Assembly: GCF_027938815.1 (NCBI RefSeq)
Contig: NZ_CP115913.1
Location: forward strand, 2,514,001-2,578,000
DNA: 64,000 nt
Direction of reading: 5' to 3'
From: Oceanirhabdus sp. W0125-5
Lineage (GTDB): Bacteria > Bacillota > Clostridia > Clostridiales > Clostridiaceae
This document shows, piece by piece, positions 55,612 to 64,000 of the stretch (the stretch's first letter is position 1; the number at the start of each line of letters is the position of its first letter). A program made the translations under genes and the position numbers. Under the pieces are notes generated by a model that searched no databases, had not been told where the DNA came from, and saw nothing but the letters and a program-made list of their open reading frames with translations.

Positions 55612-56592
55612 ATGAGAGTACTTCTGTGTGTAAGACAGAATTGTTATAAATATTATTCTGCTGATACTCAACAATGTCAGAAAATTTATAAATTTTTAAA
55701 AAAAAGAAATATACATGTTGATATTAATAATGGAGGAAAATGCGATTTTTCTAAATACGATGTTGTTCATCTATTTGACCTTAATTCAACAGGAGAGATG
55801 TATAAATATTATAAAGAAGCTATGAGAAATAAATGTGATATTGTAATATCGCCTTTATACTGGAATTATGAGAGGTACTTTAAGTTTAAAAAGAAAATAG
55901 AATCTATTAAGCTATGGAAGCGGTGTAACTTGTACAGAGGGGAAATACTTAAAAAAAGTAAGAGAGTAATTTGCAGCAGCGATATTGAAATGGGATTCTT
56001 AAATAGAGATTTTGGGCAAATCAATGGAGAGGTTGTATACTATGGGAGTGAGATTGAATACGATGATATTCCATTATACTCATTTAAGGAAAGATATAAT
56101 CTTGATAAATATGTGTTGTGTGTTGCTAGAATAAATCCAATTAAAAATCAAAAAGCATTAGTGGATATTACAGAAAAGTTAGGGATGTCACTTGTACTAG
56201 TTGGAAATATTGATGATAAGAATTATTTTAGTGAATGTATGAAAAAAGAACATGTAAAATATTTTGGTTTTTTTGATAGCTATAATATTTATAATGCATA
56301 TAGGTTTGCAGAAGTTCATGCAGTACCAGGATTCTGTGAGATGCCCGGGCTTTCTACACTAGAAGCAGCAGGGAGTGGGTGTAAAGTCCTAACATCCAGT
56401 GAAGGTTGTGCTAAGGAATATCTTAAGGATAAAGCATTTTATTGTAATCCATTCGATCCAGCAGATATTGAGCAGAAATTGGTAGAGGCAATATCTGCAA
56501 GAAAGAGTAATATATTAAAATTATATGTTCAACAAAGATTTAAATGGGAAAAATATGGTGAAAACATACTTAGAATATATGAATCACTTTAA
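55612..56592 (+). CDS. Glycosyltransferase, GT4-like (GT-B fold)
   Basis: 326 residues, no signal peptide. The C-terminal donor domain shows YVLCVARINPIKNQKALVDI, YFGFFDSYNIYNAYRFAEVHAVPGFCEMPGLSTLEAAGSG and the acidic pair pattern E-x7-E (EMPGLSTLE) that binds the nucleotide sugar. The N-terminal domain is short and divergent. The acceptor is unknown; there are no other glycan genes nearby. ATG after AGGGGGAGC. Repeat F begins 27 bases after the stop. Confidence 0.85.
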   Translation: MRVLLCVRQNCYKYYSADTQQCQKIYKFLKKRNIHVDINNGGKCDFSKYDVVHLFDLNSTGEMYKYYKEAMRNKCDIVISPLYWNYERYFKFKKKIESIKLWKRCNLYRGEILKKSKRVICSSDIEMGFLNRDFGQINGEVVYYGSEIEYDDIPLYSFKERYNLDKYVLCVARINPIKNQKALVDITEKLGMSLVLVGNIDDKNYFSECMKKEHVKYFGFFDSYNIYNAYRFAEVHAVPGFCEMPGLSTLEAAGSGCKVLTSSEGCAKEYLKDKAFYCNPFDPADIEQKLVEAISARKSNILKLYVQQRFKWEKYGENILRIYESL

Positions 56593-56618
56593 AAAAACAT
56601 AATGTAGAACTTAAGAGA

Positions 56619-56867
56619 AATGGATAATTGATAATGTATAATGTAGAATGAATGACATTTCTCTCTGAGAAATTTTAATCCTATTGTTTATGAAACAATA
56701 GGATTTTGCTCGTTTCATTTAGAATGAAGCATTGTATATTAGATACAATATTTTATCTAAAGATAAAATGAGTAAAAACTATTTGTTATAAAGAACAATA
56801 AAATGTAGTTTCTGCCCTAAAGCAGAAACATCCACCATTATACATTATCAATTTTACATTATACATT
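56619..56867 (+). repeat. Heptamer-flanked structured element, copy F (complete, best preserved)
   Basis: Left 7-mers AATGGAT, AATTGAT, AATGTAT, AATGTAG, AATGAAT (56619-56653), core 56654-56832, right 7-mers CACCATT, ATACATT, ATCAATT, TTACATT, ATACATT (56833-56867). Core hairpins in order: ATTTCTC/GAGAAAT; AATCCTATTGTTT/AAACAATAGGATT (56677-56705); TTTCATT/AATGAAG (56713-56729); ATTGTAT/ATACAAT (56731-56749); TTTTATC/GATAAAA (56751-56768); TTGTT/AACAA; GTTTCTGC/GCAGAAAC (56808-56829). A stray AATGTAG lies upstream at 56601. Confidence 0.92.
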
Positions 56868-56877
56868 TGCCTTTAAA

Positions 56878-56903
56878 GCACGCGTAGAGTGTGCATTTTT
56901 TTT
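56878..56903 (+). terminator. Terminator hairpin directly after repeat F
   Basis: Stem GCACGC/GTGTGC with a 5-base loop and eight T; probably the glycosyltransferase terminator, now separated from its gene by the repeat. Similar in sequence to the hairpin at 3782. Confidence 0.75.
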
Positions 56904-57024
56904 GTTTATATGATAAAATATTTTAGAACATAAGGTATATTAAAATAAATAACACAAGATAATTTTTAATTAATTGTGAAAGAGGAGTTATTTTAAATAT
57001 ACGTAAAGACGAATAGGTGATATT

Positions 57025-59361
57025 ATGAAAAAAATAGAATTATTAGCTCCAGCAGGGAGTAAAGAAAGTTTAATTGCAGCTGTTCAAAATGGCGCTGATG
57101 CAATATATCTAGGAGGGACTAAGTTTTCTGCTAGAGCATATGCGAGTAATTTTGACAATGAAACCATAGAATGGGCAATAGATTATTGTCATCTCTATGG
57201 TGTAAAAGTATATGTAACTCTTAATACATTAATAAAAGATGAAGAGATGGAAGAAGCGATTGAATATGCACAATTTCTTCATAATGTTGGAGTTGATGCA
57301 GTAATTATTCAAGATTATGGTCTTGCTCATTGTTTAAGAAATAGATTGCCAGAGTTAGAAATACATGCATCAACACAAATGACAGTGCATAATGCTGAAG
57401 GTGCGAAATATCTGAATGATAGAGGATTTCAAAGGATAGTTCTTAGTAGAGAGTTGAATATAAAAGAGATTGAAAAGGTGTCTAAGGAGTATAAAATTGA
57501 AACTGAAATTTTTGTTCATGGAGCGCTATGTATATGCTATTCTGGCCAATGTCTCATGAGTAGTGTACTTGGTGGAAGAAGTGGTAATAGAGGAAGATGT
57601 GCTCAACCTTGCAGATTACCTTATAAGATATTAAATAAAAAAGGAGAAAGAAAAGAAGGCTATCTCATGAGTCCTAAAGACATCTGTACTATTGAGGACT
57701 TAGAGAAAATAATAGATAGTGGAACTAAATCTCTTAAAGTTGAAGGTAGAATGAAACGTCCAGAATATGTTGCTGGTATAGTTTCTAGTTACAGAAAGGC
57801 TATAGATTTCATATATGAGAAAAAGAAAACAGATAAAGAAACAATACAGCATGAAAAAGACAAGTTGATGCAATTATTTAATAGAGAAGGATTTTCAAAA
57901 GCGTATTTATTTGGTAATATAGGAAGAGATATGATGTCTTTTAAATTTCCTAAGAACACAGGAGTAAAAATTGGAAAAGTCAAGAGTGGAAAAATTGAAT
58001 TATTAGGAAATATATCATTGAATGATGGAATCAGAATAGGTGATGGTGGGTTCACTATATCTAAAATTATTAAAGAAGGTAGGGAGGTAAAAGGGGCATT
58101 TAAAGGGGATAAAGTTGAGTTAAAACCTAAGAAATATAAAGAAGGGGACACTCTTTTTAAAACATCTGATGTGAATCTAAATATGGAACTGTCTAAATCA
58201 TATAAGAATATATATGAAAAAAGAATTCCTTTGAGTTGTAATATACAGTTCAATATTGGATATCCTATTGAACTGAGTTGCGATTATGGAGATGTAAGAT
58301 ATAAGATCAAGGGAGATGTAGTTCAAGTACCTATAAAAAAGCCAGTTTTAAAAGAAAAGATAGAAAGTAGTCTTCAAAAAAAAGGAGAAACACCTTTTAA
58401 AATTGAAAAAATTATTTTTGATTCTTATGAAGAAGGTTTTGTTCCAGTATCAGTTCTTAATGAGTTGAGAAGAAAACTTATAGAAAAGATAGAAGATAGT
58501 ATAAAATCTAGCTATAAGAATAATCATTCATTGAGAGACATAGATCAAACATATGTTACAAAAGAATCAGAAATTCCAGAGTGTATCATAACTGTGAAAA
58601 GCAAAGAGCAGATGAATGTTGTTAGAAATCAAGAAGTAGATGAGATATGTGTAGATATAACATTCAGAGATATGTGGAATATTGAACCACAGAAATTAAA
58701 AGGGTGTTATGTAAAAATACCTAATATAATAAAAGATGCAGAATATGATGCTGTAGTAGGTAAGATTAGAGAATTTATACCATATATAAAAGGTATTATA
58801 ACTTCAAATCTTGGAATAATAAGAAACTTCTCAAATAAAACAGTAATTATTGGTGATTATAAGTTGAATATATTTAATAAATATGGAGTAGACTTTTTTG
58901 AGAATGAATTAAATGGAATATATCTTTCAACTGAACTGAATAGGAAGCAGTTAAACAGTATTGCTAGAGAAAGAAAAGGAAAAACAGCCGTTGTTATATA
59001 TGGAAAATATGAGTTGATGGTGAGTCAATATTGTCCTATTGGTGCTACATTTGGAGGAAGGAATATAAAAAATAGATGTAATAGGATATGTGAAGGCGAA
59101 AGGTTTGTGTTAAATGATAGAATGAATGTAGACTTTCCAATTTTCACAGATCCCTTCTGTAGGAGCTATATATATAATAGTGTTCCTGTGGAACTTATAT
59201 GGAATAAAGAGTCTTTTAGAAATAATGGTATGGGATTAAGAATAGACTTTATTGATGAAAATGCAAAAGAATGTAAAGAGGTATTGGAGTATTTACATGG
59301 ATATAGAGATAAACTAGACATAAAGTCCACTAAAGGACAATTTTCTAAAGGGGTGCTATAG
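57025..59361 (+). CDS. U32 family protein with DUF3656 (RlhA-like)
   Basis: 778 residues. The N-terminal TIM-barrel U32 domain has LLAPAGSKESLIAAVQNGADAIYLGG and the family signature EIFVHGALCICYSGQCLMSS (about 163-182), followed by Cys-rich GRCAQPCRLPY, which can hold an Fe-S cluster. A DUF3656 domain lies in the middle. RlhA, a relative of similar layout, hydroxylates 23S rRNA C2501; others were called collagenases. An rRNA-modifying role is the better guess. ATG after AGGTGAT. It is 65 bases upstream of mutS2. Confidence 0.88.
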   Translation: MKKIELLAPAGSKESLIAAVQNGADAIYLGGTKFSARAYASNFDNETIEWAIDYCHLYGVKVYVTLNTLIKDEEMEEAIEYAQFLHNVGVDAVIIQDYGLAHCLRNRLPELEIHASTQMTVHNAEGAKYLNDRGFQRIVLSRELNIKEIEKVSKEYKIETEIFVHGALCICYSGQCLMSSVLGGRSGNRGRCAQPCRLPYKILNKKGERKEGYLMSPKDICTIEDLEKIIDSGTKSLKVEGRMKRPEYVAGIVSSYRKAIDFIYEKKKTDKETIQHEKDKLMQLFNREGFSKAYLFGNIGRDMMSFKFPKNTGVKIGKVKSGKIELLGNISLNDGIRIGDGGFTISKIIKEGREVKGAFKGDKVELKPKKYKEGDTLFKTSDVNLNMELSKSYKNIYEKRIPLSCNIQFNIGYPIELSCDYGDVRYKIKGDVVQVPIKKPVLKEKIESSLQKKGETPFKIEKIIFDSYEEGFVPVSVLNELRRKLIEKIEDSIKSSYKNNHSLRDIDQTYVTKESEIPECIITVKSKEQMNVVRNQEVDEICVDITFRDMWNIEPQKLKGCYVKIPNIIKDAEYDAVVGKIREFIPYIKGIITSNLGIIRNFSNKTVIIGDYKLNIFNKYGVDFFENELNGIYLSTELNRKQLNSIARERKGKTAVVIYGKYELMVSQYCPIGATFGGRNIKNRCNRICEGERFVLNDRMNVDFPIFTDPFCRSYIYNSVPVELIWNKESFRNNGMGLRIDFIDENAKECKEVLEYLHGYRDKLDIKSTKGQFSKGVL

Positions 59362-59426
59362 ATATTTTTCTGAAAAAATATTAAATCTCTATAAATCTCC
59401 AAAATAAAAGAAGTAGGTGAAGATTT

Positions 59427-61796
59427 ATGCATGAAAGATCATTAAGAATATTAGAATTTGATAAAATTAAAGATAAAGTAAAAAAATATACGAAGTCTTC
59501 TGTTGGTAAAGAACTTTTAGATAACTTAAAACCTTATAATACTGTTAAGGACATTCAAGACAGATTAACAGAAACTAATGAGGCTTTTAATATAATTATG
59601 AAAAAGAGTAACCCGCCTTTTGAAGGATTGTATGATGTTAGAGAAGGTGTCAGCAGAGCAGGAAAAGGTGCTTCTCTTCAAGCTGGTCAATTATTAAAAA
59701 TTGCTCAAGCAATGAGTTGTGCTAGAAGATTTAAGACATATGTAAAAAGTGATGATGAAACAATATCGTATAAAAAGTTGCAAGACTTATGTGCTGGAAT
59801 AACACCTTTAAAGTTTATAGAAGATAGAATTTTCACTGCAATAATCAGTGAAGATGAGGTTAGTGATAAGGCAAGTGAAAAGTTATTCTCAATTAGACGA
59901 ACTCTGAAAAATAAGAATAATGATGTTAAAGACAAAGTAGGGTCACTTGTAAGAACATACTCAAGTTATCTTCAGGAGAATCTATATACTATAAGAGGAG
60001 ATAGGTACGTTATCCCCGTAAAGGCAGAGCATAAAGGATCTGTAAAAGGGCTTGTTCATGATGTTAGTGCTTCAGGAGCAACTTTATTTATAGAGCCTAT
60101 ATCACTTGTAAATTTAAACAATGAAATAAAAGAACTTATGATAAAAGAAAGAGCTGAGATTGAAAAAATATTAGCTGAATTATCAGCGCTTATATATGAA
60201 AATCATTCTGTAATAAAAATTAACTGTGATATAATTTGGGAACTTGATTTTATATTTGCAAAAGCTAAATATGCTTTAGAATTAAACTGTTCAATGCCAA
60301 TAATTAATGATGATGGAATTATTGATATAATACAAGGAAGACATCCGCTTATTAATCAGGATGAAGTTGTGGCAAATGATATTTATGTTGGGAAGCATTA
60401 TAACTCCCTTGTTATTACAGGTCCAAATACAGGAGGTAAAACAGTTACCTTAAAGACACTTGGATTAATTCAAATAATGGCATTAAGTGGATTGATGATA
60501 CCAGCAAGAGATGGTTCAACAGTAAGCTTCTTTGAGGACATATATGCAGATATTGGGGATGAACAAAGTATAGAACAAAGTTTATCAACATTCTCTTCTC
60601 ACATGACTAATATAGTTCACATAATGGAAAATGCTAATGAAAAATCTTTAGTACTTTTTGATGAACTTGGAGCAGGAACAGATCCAACTGAAGGAGCCGC
60701 TCTTGCAATATCGATTCTTGAAGATCTTAGAAAAAGAGGATGTAAAATTGCAGCTACAACTCATTACAGTGAACTTAAAGGATATGCGCTTAAAACAGAA
60801 GGCGTTGAGAATGGTTCAGTTGAATTTGATGTAAATACATTAAGACCAACATATAGATTATTAATTGGCGTTCCTGGTAAATCAAATGCCTTTGAAATAT
60901 CAAGAAGACTAGGATTAAGTGATTATATTATTGAGAATGCAAAAAGCAATATTTCAGAAATCAATCTTGAATTTGAAAGCTTGATAGAGAGTTTACAAAG
61001 TAAAAAAATACAAGCAGAGAAGAATGAGAGAGAGAGTTTAAGAATAAAGATGGAAGCTCAGAAGATTAAGGAGCGATATCAAGAAAAATCTGCTAAACTG
61101 GAGAATGTTAGAGATAAAGCAATTATTGAAGCTCAAAGAGAAGCGAAGATGATACTTAAACAAGCTAAAGAAGAGGCTGATGAGATTTTAAAGAACATCA
61201 GAAAAATGGAAGCTATGGGATATACTTCAGAGGCAAGACAACAGCTTGAAAAAGAAAGATTAAAGCTGAGAGATAAGATTGCTTCAAAAGATAGAGCAAT
61301 TTCATCAACTGAACAAGATAAAGGTAACAAATTAAAAACTGTTCATGAAGGACAGATTGTTCTTCTTACAACATTAAATCAAAAAGTAACAGTCCTTACT
61401 AAGCCAAACTCAAAAGGTGAAGTGACGGTTCAAGCTGGCATAATGAAAGTTAATGTTAAGGTTGATCAACTAAGAGCATGTGGTCAAGGCGATACAGCTT
61501 CAGAATATAAAAATAAGAAGAGAAGCAAAGAAATGAAACTTAAGATGAGAAGCGTAAGTTCATCTGTTGATTTAAGAGGAATGGACTCACAAGAAGCCCT
61601 TATGACAGTAGATAAATATCTTGATGATGCTTATATGGGTGGTCTAGGAGAAGTTACAATAATACACGGATTAGGTACAGGAGTACTTAAAAAGGTTGTT
61701 ACAGATATGCTTAAAAGACATAAACACGTTAAGGAATATAGACCTGGGGTTTATGGTGAAGGTGGAGCAGGAGTAACAATCGCAATCCTTAAATAA
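59427..61796 (+). CDS. mutS2: MutS2 family DNA/ribosome-associated ATPase
   Basis: 789 residues. Helical lever domains (1-290), Walker A GPNTGGKTVT (about 332-341), Walker B LVLFDELGAGTD (about 410), a coiled-coil section (520-620), a KOW-like region, and a C-terminal Smr nuclease domain (about 711-789) with DLRG and HGLGTG. It lacks MutS domain I. Roles reported for the family are suppression of recombination and splitting of collided ribosomes. Start ATG 59427 after AGTAGGTGA. Confidence 0.95.
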   Translation: MHERSLRILEFDKIKDKVKKYTKSSVGKELLDNLKPYNTVKDIQDRLTETNEAFNIIMKKSNPPFEGLYDVREGVSRAGKGASLQAGQLLKIAQAMSCARRFKTYVKSDDETISYKKLQDLCAGITPLKFIEDRIFTAIISEDEVSDKASEKLFSIRRTLKNKNNDVKDKVGSLVRTYSSYLQENLYTIRGDRYVIPVKAEHKGSVKGLVHDVSASGATLFIEPISLVNLNNEIKELMIKERAEIEKILAELSALIYENHSVIKINCDIIWELDFIFAKAKYALELNCSMPIINDDGIIDIIQGRHPLINQDEVVANDIYVGKHYNSLVITGPNTGGKTVTLKTLGLIQIMALSGLMIPARDGSTVSFFEDIYADIGDEQSIEQSLSTFSSHMTNIVHIMENANEKSLVLFDELGAGTDPTEGAALAISILEDLRKRGCKIAATTHYSELKGYALKTEGVENGSVEFDVNTLRPTYRLLIGVPGKSNAFEISRRLGLSDYIIENAKSNISEINLEFESLIESLQSKKIQAEKNERESLRIKMEAQKIKERYQEKSAKLENVRDKAIIEAQREAKMILKQAKEEADEILKNIRKMEAMGYTSEARQQLEKERLKLRDKIASKDRAISSTEQDKGNKLKTVHEGQIVLLTTLNQKVTVLTKPNSKGEVTVQAGIMKVNVKVDQLRACGQGDTASEYKNKKRSKEMKLKMRSVSSSVDLRGMDSQEALMTVDKYLDDAYMGGLGEVTIIHGLGTGVLKKVVTDMLKRHKHVKEYRPGVYGEGGAGVTIAILK

Positions 61797-61812
61797 AATT
61801 AGAGGTGAAAAC

Positions 61813-62286
61813 ATGAAAATCATTTTGAGTGCATGCTTGTGTGGAATAAACTGCAAGTACGATGGTGGGAATAACCTTAATGAAAAAGCCTTAGAACTAC
61901 TTAAGAGTGGTAAAGCCGTACCAGTATGTCCGGAACAATTGGGTGGGCAGTCAACACCTAGAATACCTCATGAAATTATCCATAGTACTGGTGAAGAAGT
62001 ACTAGATGGAAGAGGGGTTATCAAAGGACCCGAAGGTGACGATGTAACAGACGAGTTTTTAAAAGGAGCACAAGAGACATTAAAGATTGCCCAATCTATA
62101 GGCGCTGAATATGCTGTGCTTAAAGCCAGAAGCCCATCTTGTGGATTTGGAATGATATACGATGGGAGTTTCTCAGGAGAGAAAAAAGAAGGAAATGGAG
62201 TTACTGCTGCACTTTTAAATAGACATGGAATTAAAATTTTTACAGAAGAAAACATTGATGAACTTTTAAAAGAAGTGGAGAACTAA
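61813..62286 (+). CDS. DUF523 family protein
   Basis: 157 residues. Conserved LSACLCGINCKYDGGNN at the start, VCPEQLGG with TPR, and LKARSPSCG in the second half; the several Cys could bind metal or an Fe-S cluster. The family is widespread and of unknown function. It lies 16 bases after mutS2 and is probably co-transcribed. AGAGGTG before the ATG. Repeat G begins six bases after the stop. Confidence 0.88.
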   Translation: MKIILSACLCGINCKYDGGNNLNEKALELLKSGKAVPVCPEQLGGQSTPRIPHEIIHSTGEEVLDGRGVIKGPEGDDVTDEFLKGAQETLKIAQSIGAEYAVLKARSPSCGFGMIYDGSFSGEKKEGNGVTAALLNRHGIKIFTEENIDELLKEVEN

Positions 62287-62291
62287 AAGAA

Positions 62292-62528
62292 AATGGAGAA
62301 TGTATAATGTACAATGATTGACATTTCTCTTCGAGAAATTTTAATCTTGTTGTTCCTTGGACATTATGATTTTACTTGTTTCATATTAATAAAATATTGT
62401 ATCTGAACTACAATATTTTTATCGTAGATAAAATAAGTTAAAATCATTGTTTTAAGAACAAAAAAATGTAGTTTCTGCGTATGCAGAAACATCCATCATT
62501 CTCCATTCTCCATTTTCAATTATACATT
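62292..62528 (+). repeat. Heptamer-flanked structured element, copy G (complete)
   Basis: Left 7-mers AATGGAG, AATGTAT, AATGTAC, AATGATT (62292-62319), core 62320-62493, right 7-mers CATCATT, CTCCATT, CTCCATT, TTCAATT, ATACATT (62494-62528). Last hairpin GTTTCTGC/GCAGAAAC intact with loop GTAT; the second hairpin is partly decayed. It lies only 30 bases before the next start codon, and an open frame runs through its right arm into that gene. Confidence 0.9.
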
Positions 62529-62558
62529 TGTTTTTTTAGTCTAGAGGGGGAGATAAAG

Positions 62559-63575
62559 ATGAGTTATAAGGAAACTTTGATGAATGCAAGAGAAAACCTT
62601 AATGCTTCTTGTAGGGTTTGCAGAGAATGTAATGGAATTGCATGTGCTGGAGAAGTTCCAGGTATGGGTGGGAAAGAAACAGCGTCAGCATTTACTTCAA
62701 ATTATGAAGCTTTAAAGTCAATTAAGGTAAACATGAGAACTATACACAATATTAAAGAACCTAATATGAAGTGTAACTTTTTTGGTAAGGATATGGATAT
62801 TCCAGTATTTGCTGCTCCTGTATCAGGAACAACATTAAATATGGGAGGTAAGTATTCAGAAGAAGAATACATTACGTGGGTTATTGAAGGGTGTATTAAA
62901 AGTGGAATATATCCTATGGTTGGAGATACTGCGGTAGATTCTTTCCTTACAACAAATCTAAAAATGCTTAATAAATATAATGGAGATGGTATTGTATTTA
63001 TTAAACCTTGGGAAAATGAAAATGTTATAAAAAAGATAAAGCTTGCTGAAGAGGCGGGAGCTTTTGCAGTAGGAATGGATATTGATGCATGTGGACTTAT
63101 AACACTAGCATTACATGGTAAACCTGTAATGCCTAAAACAGTTGAAGATATAAGAGAGATAGCAAAGTCAACTAAACTCCCGTTCATTCTTAAAGGAATA
63201 ATGACAGTTGATGAGGCATTATTAGCTGTTGAAGCAGGTGTTGATGGAATTGTAGTATCAAATCATGGAGGAAGAGTATTAGATCATACTCCAGGAGTAG
63301 CGGAAGTGTTACCAGCCATTGCAGAAGAGGTAAAAGGAAAAGTTAAAATATTTGCCGATGGTGGTGTGAGAACTGGAATAGATGTGCTTAAATTACTTGC
63401 ATTAGGCGCAGATGGAATCTTAATTGGAAGACCATTTGTATGGGCATCATTTGGTGGAAAAACAGAAGGTGTTCAAGAGTATATTAACACATTAAAGAGC
63501 GGATTAAAATCAGCTATGATATTAACAGGATGTGCTGATGTTAACGAAGTTGACTCAAGAATAATTTATAAGTAA
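62559..63575 (+). CDS. FMN-dependent alpha-hydroxy-acid dehydrogenase-like protein
   Basis: 338 residues, TIM barrel. VSNHGGRVLDHTPGVAEVLP contains the catalytic His and an Arg, and FADGGVRTGIDVLKLLALGADGILIGRPF binds the FMN phosphate; LPFILKGI carries the flavin-contacting Lys. It is related to lactate/glycolate oxidases but has an unusual N-terminus with Cys at 18, 21, 24 and 29 (SCRVCRECNGIAC), suggesting a metal or Fe-S site and a dehydrogenase rather than an oxidase. ATG 62559 after AGAGGGGGAG; the longer frame from 62481 reads through repeat G. Confidence 0.85.
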   Translation: MSYKETLMNARENLNASCRVCRECNGIACAGEVPGMGGKETASAFTSNYEALKSIKVNMRTIHNIKEPNMKCNFFGKDMDIPVFAAPVSGTTLNMGGKYSEEEYITWVIEGCIKSGIYPMVGDTAVDSFLTTNLKMLNKYNGDGIVFIKPWENENVIKKIKLAEEAGAFAVGMDIDACGLITLALHGKPVMPKTVEDIREIAKSTKLPFILKGIMTVDEALLAVEAGVDGIVVSNHGGRVLDHTPGVAEVLPAIAEEVKGKVKIFADGGVRTGIDVLKLLALGADGILIGRPFVWASFGGKTEGVQEYINTLKSGLKSAMILTGCADVNEVDSRIIYK

Positions 63576-63627
63576 AAACTGAGTTGAGAGTTTATTTGTA
63601 TTTTAACTATAATAATTCATGTTAATT

Positions 63628-63675
63628 AAAGGAGTAAAACTATTGTTTATTCATACAATAGATTTTACTCCTTTT
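63628..63675. terminator. Bidirectional terminator between convergent genes
   Basis: Stem AAAGGAGTAAAA/TTTTACTCCTTT continued by CTATTGT/ACAATAG after a one-base bulge. A sister of the hairpin at 6094. Confidence 0.88.
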
Positions 63676-63713
63676 TAATGTGTAGTGCGTATTTGTACTA
63701 TAATTATATATAT

Positions 63714-63998
63714 TTATAAACCGTGTTTTATATTTTTAATCACTTCTTTTTCATCATATAACTCATACACAACATCTTCCCAATACCATTTGGTCTTAAA
63801 TAAAATTTTTTGGATTGAATAATTATCTAACTTAACAACAAATTGTTCCTTTATAGTTGTTACACTTCGATTGCCATGGGTTCTGTATTCATTTTCAAAC
63901 TCATAAAATTCATTGCCAATATTATTACTTAGGGATTTTGGTAAATACACTCTTATTTTAAATTTATTTTGTTTTCTGCTGTAATCTTTTATTTTCAA
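63714..63998 (-). CDS. Hypothetical protein, possibly cut by the window edge
   Basis: At least 94 codons read leftwards to the stop at 63714. The frame reaches the edge of the window with a TTG at 63998, so the true start may lie outside. The product is charged and beta-rich (KFKIRVYLPKSLS, EQFVVKLDNYSIQKILFKTKWYWEDVVYELYDE), without signal or membrane segment. I do not recognise a family. It has its own two-way terminator with the convergent FMN enzyme gene. Confidence 0.6.
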   Translation of the reverse strand: MKIKDYSRKQNKFKIRVYLPKSLSNNIGNEFYEFENEYRTHGNRSVTTIKEQFVVKLDNYSIQKILFKTKWYWEDVVYELYDEKEVIKNIKHGL

Positions 63999-64000
63999 AT

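Noticed and set aside
57789-58253. Minus-strand frame of 154 codons inside the U32 gene
   Set aside because: Antisense shadow with hydrophobic, low-complexity translation typical of reading an AT-rich gene backwards.
62481-62558. N-terminal extension of the FMN enzyme
   Set aside because: The extra codons read through the right arm of repeat G and precede the real ribosome site.
62702-63187. Minus-strand frame of 161 codons inside the FMN enzyme gene
   Set aside because: Shadow of a well-supported gene; no family resemblance and no ribosome site.

Overview
The window comes from a low-GC, spore-forming Firmicute, most likely a Clostridium-like anaerobe. The signs are very AT-rich intergenic DNA, strong GGAGG ribosome sites, an alpha/beta small acid-soluble spore protein, a YtxC-type sporulation protein, clostridial families such as DUF4364 and TSCPD, a T-box before pheST and an infC-rpmI-rplT attenuator. 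No phage, IS transposase, CRISPR, rRNA or tRNA gene was seen. No species is claimed.

Layout. 1-9.8 kb: the end of valS, then DUF2804, an ECF-transporter S component, a class V aminotransferase, folC, a GNAT acetyltransferase, TSCPD, a beta-propeller protein, DUF4364, a polysaccharide deacetylase and a two-OB-fold SSB-like protein. 9.8-15.9 kb: lysine/diaminopimelate genes (dapH, a patA-like aminotransferase, dapB, dapA) around a UDPGP-family nucleotidyltransferase. 16-38.7 kb: three tandem paralogous oligopeptide-permease operons (oppBCDF plus oppA), an orphan oppA between the second and third, and a more divergent family 5 binding protein at the end. 38.8-43.7 kb: SASP, a methyltransferase, hslO, an MBL-fold hydrolase, a DUF6873-like protein and ytxC. 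43.7-52.1 kb: the infC-rpmI-rplT operon, ktrB-ktrA, a TrmH-family RNA methyltransferase and T-box-pheS-pheT. 52-64 kb: a secreted S41-like protein, zapA, a glycosyltransferase, a U32 protein, mutS2, DUF523, an FMN-dependent alpha-hydroxy-acid dehydrogenase and a partial hypothetical gene.

The most unusual content is not protein-coding. Seven copies (four complete, three half) of an approximately 226-249 bp element lie in intergenic DNA. Each complete copy starts with a tandem array of degenerate heptamers (AAT-G/T-N-A-N) and ends with an array of their reverse complements. The approximately 156-179 bp core folds into up to seven successive hairpins. The last hairpin shows compensatory base changes between copies. 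All copies have the same orientation, follow the 3' end of a + strand gene, and most sit directly before another hairpin. I know no name for this element.

The second notable theme is regulation of the peptide-uptake array. Four upstream regions share TGTAA-type half-sites 22 bp apart, with a -10-like box 15-16 bp beyond, which suggests one activator. The promoter-leader of the third opp operon has been duplicated in front of the last binding-protein gene. Other points of note are infC starting at an AUA codon and a ktrB leader resembling the middle of the pheST T-box.
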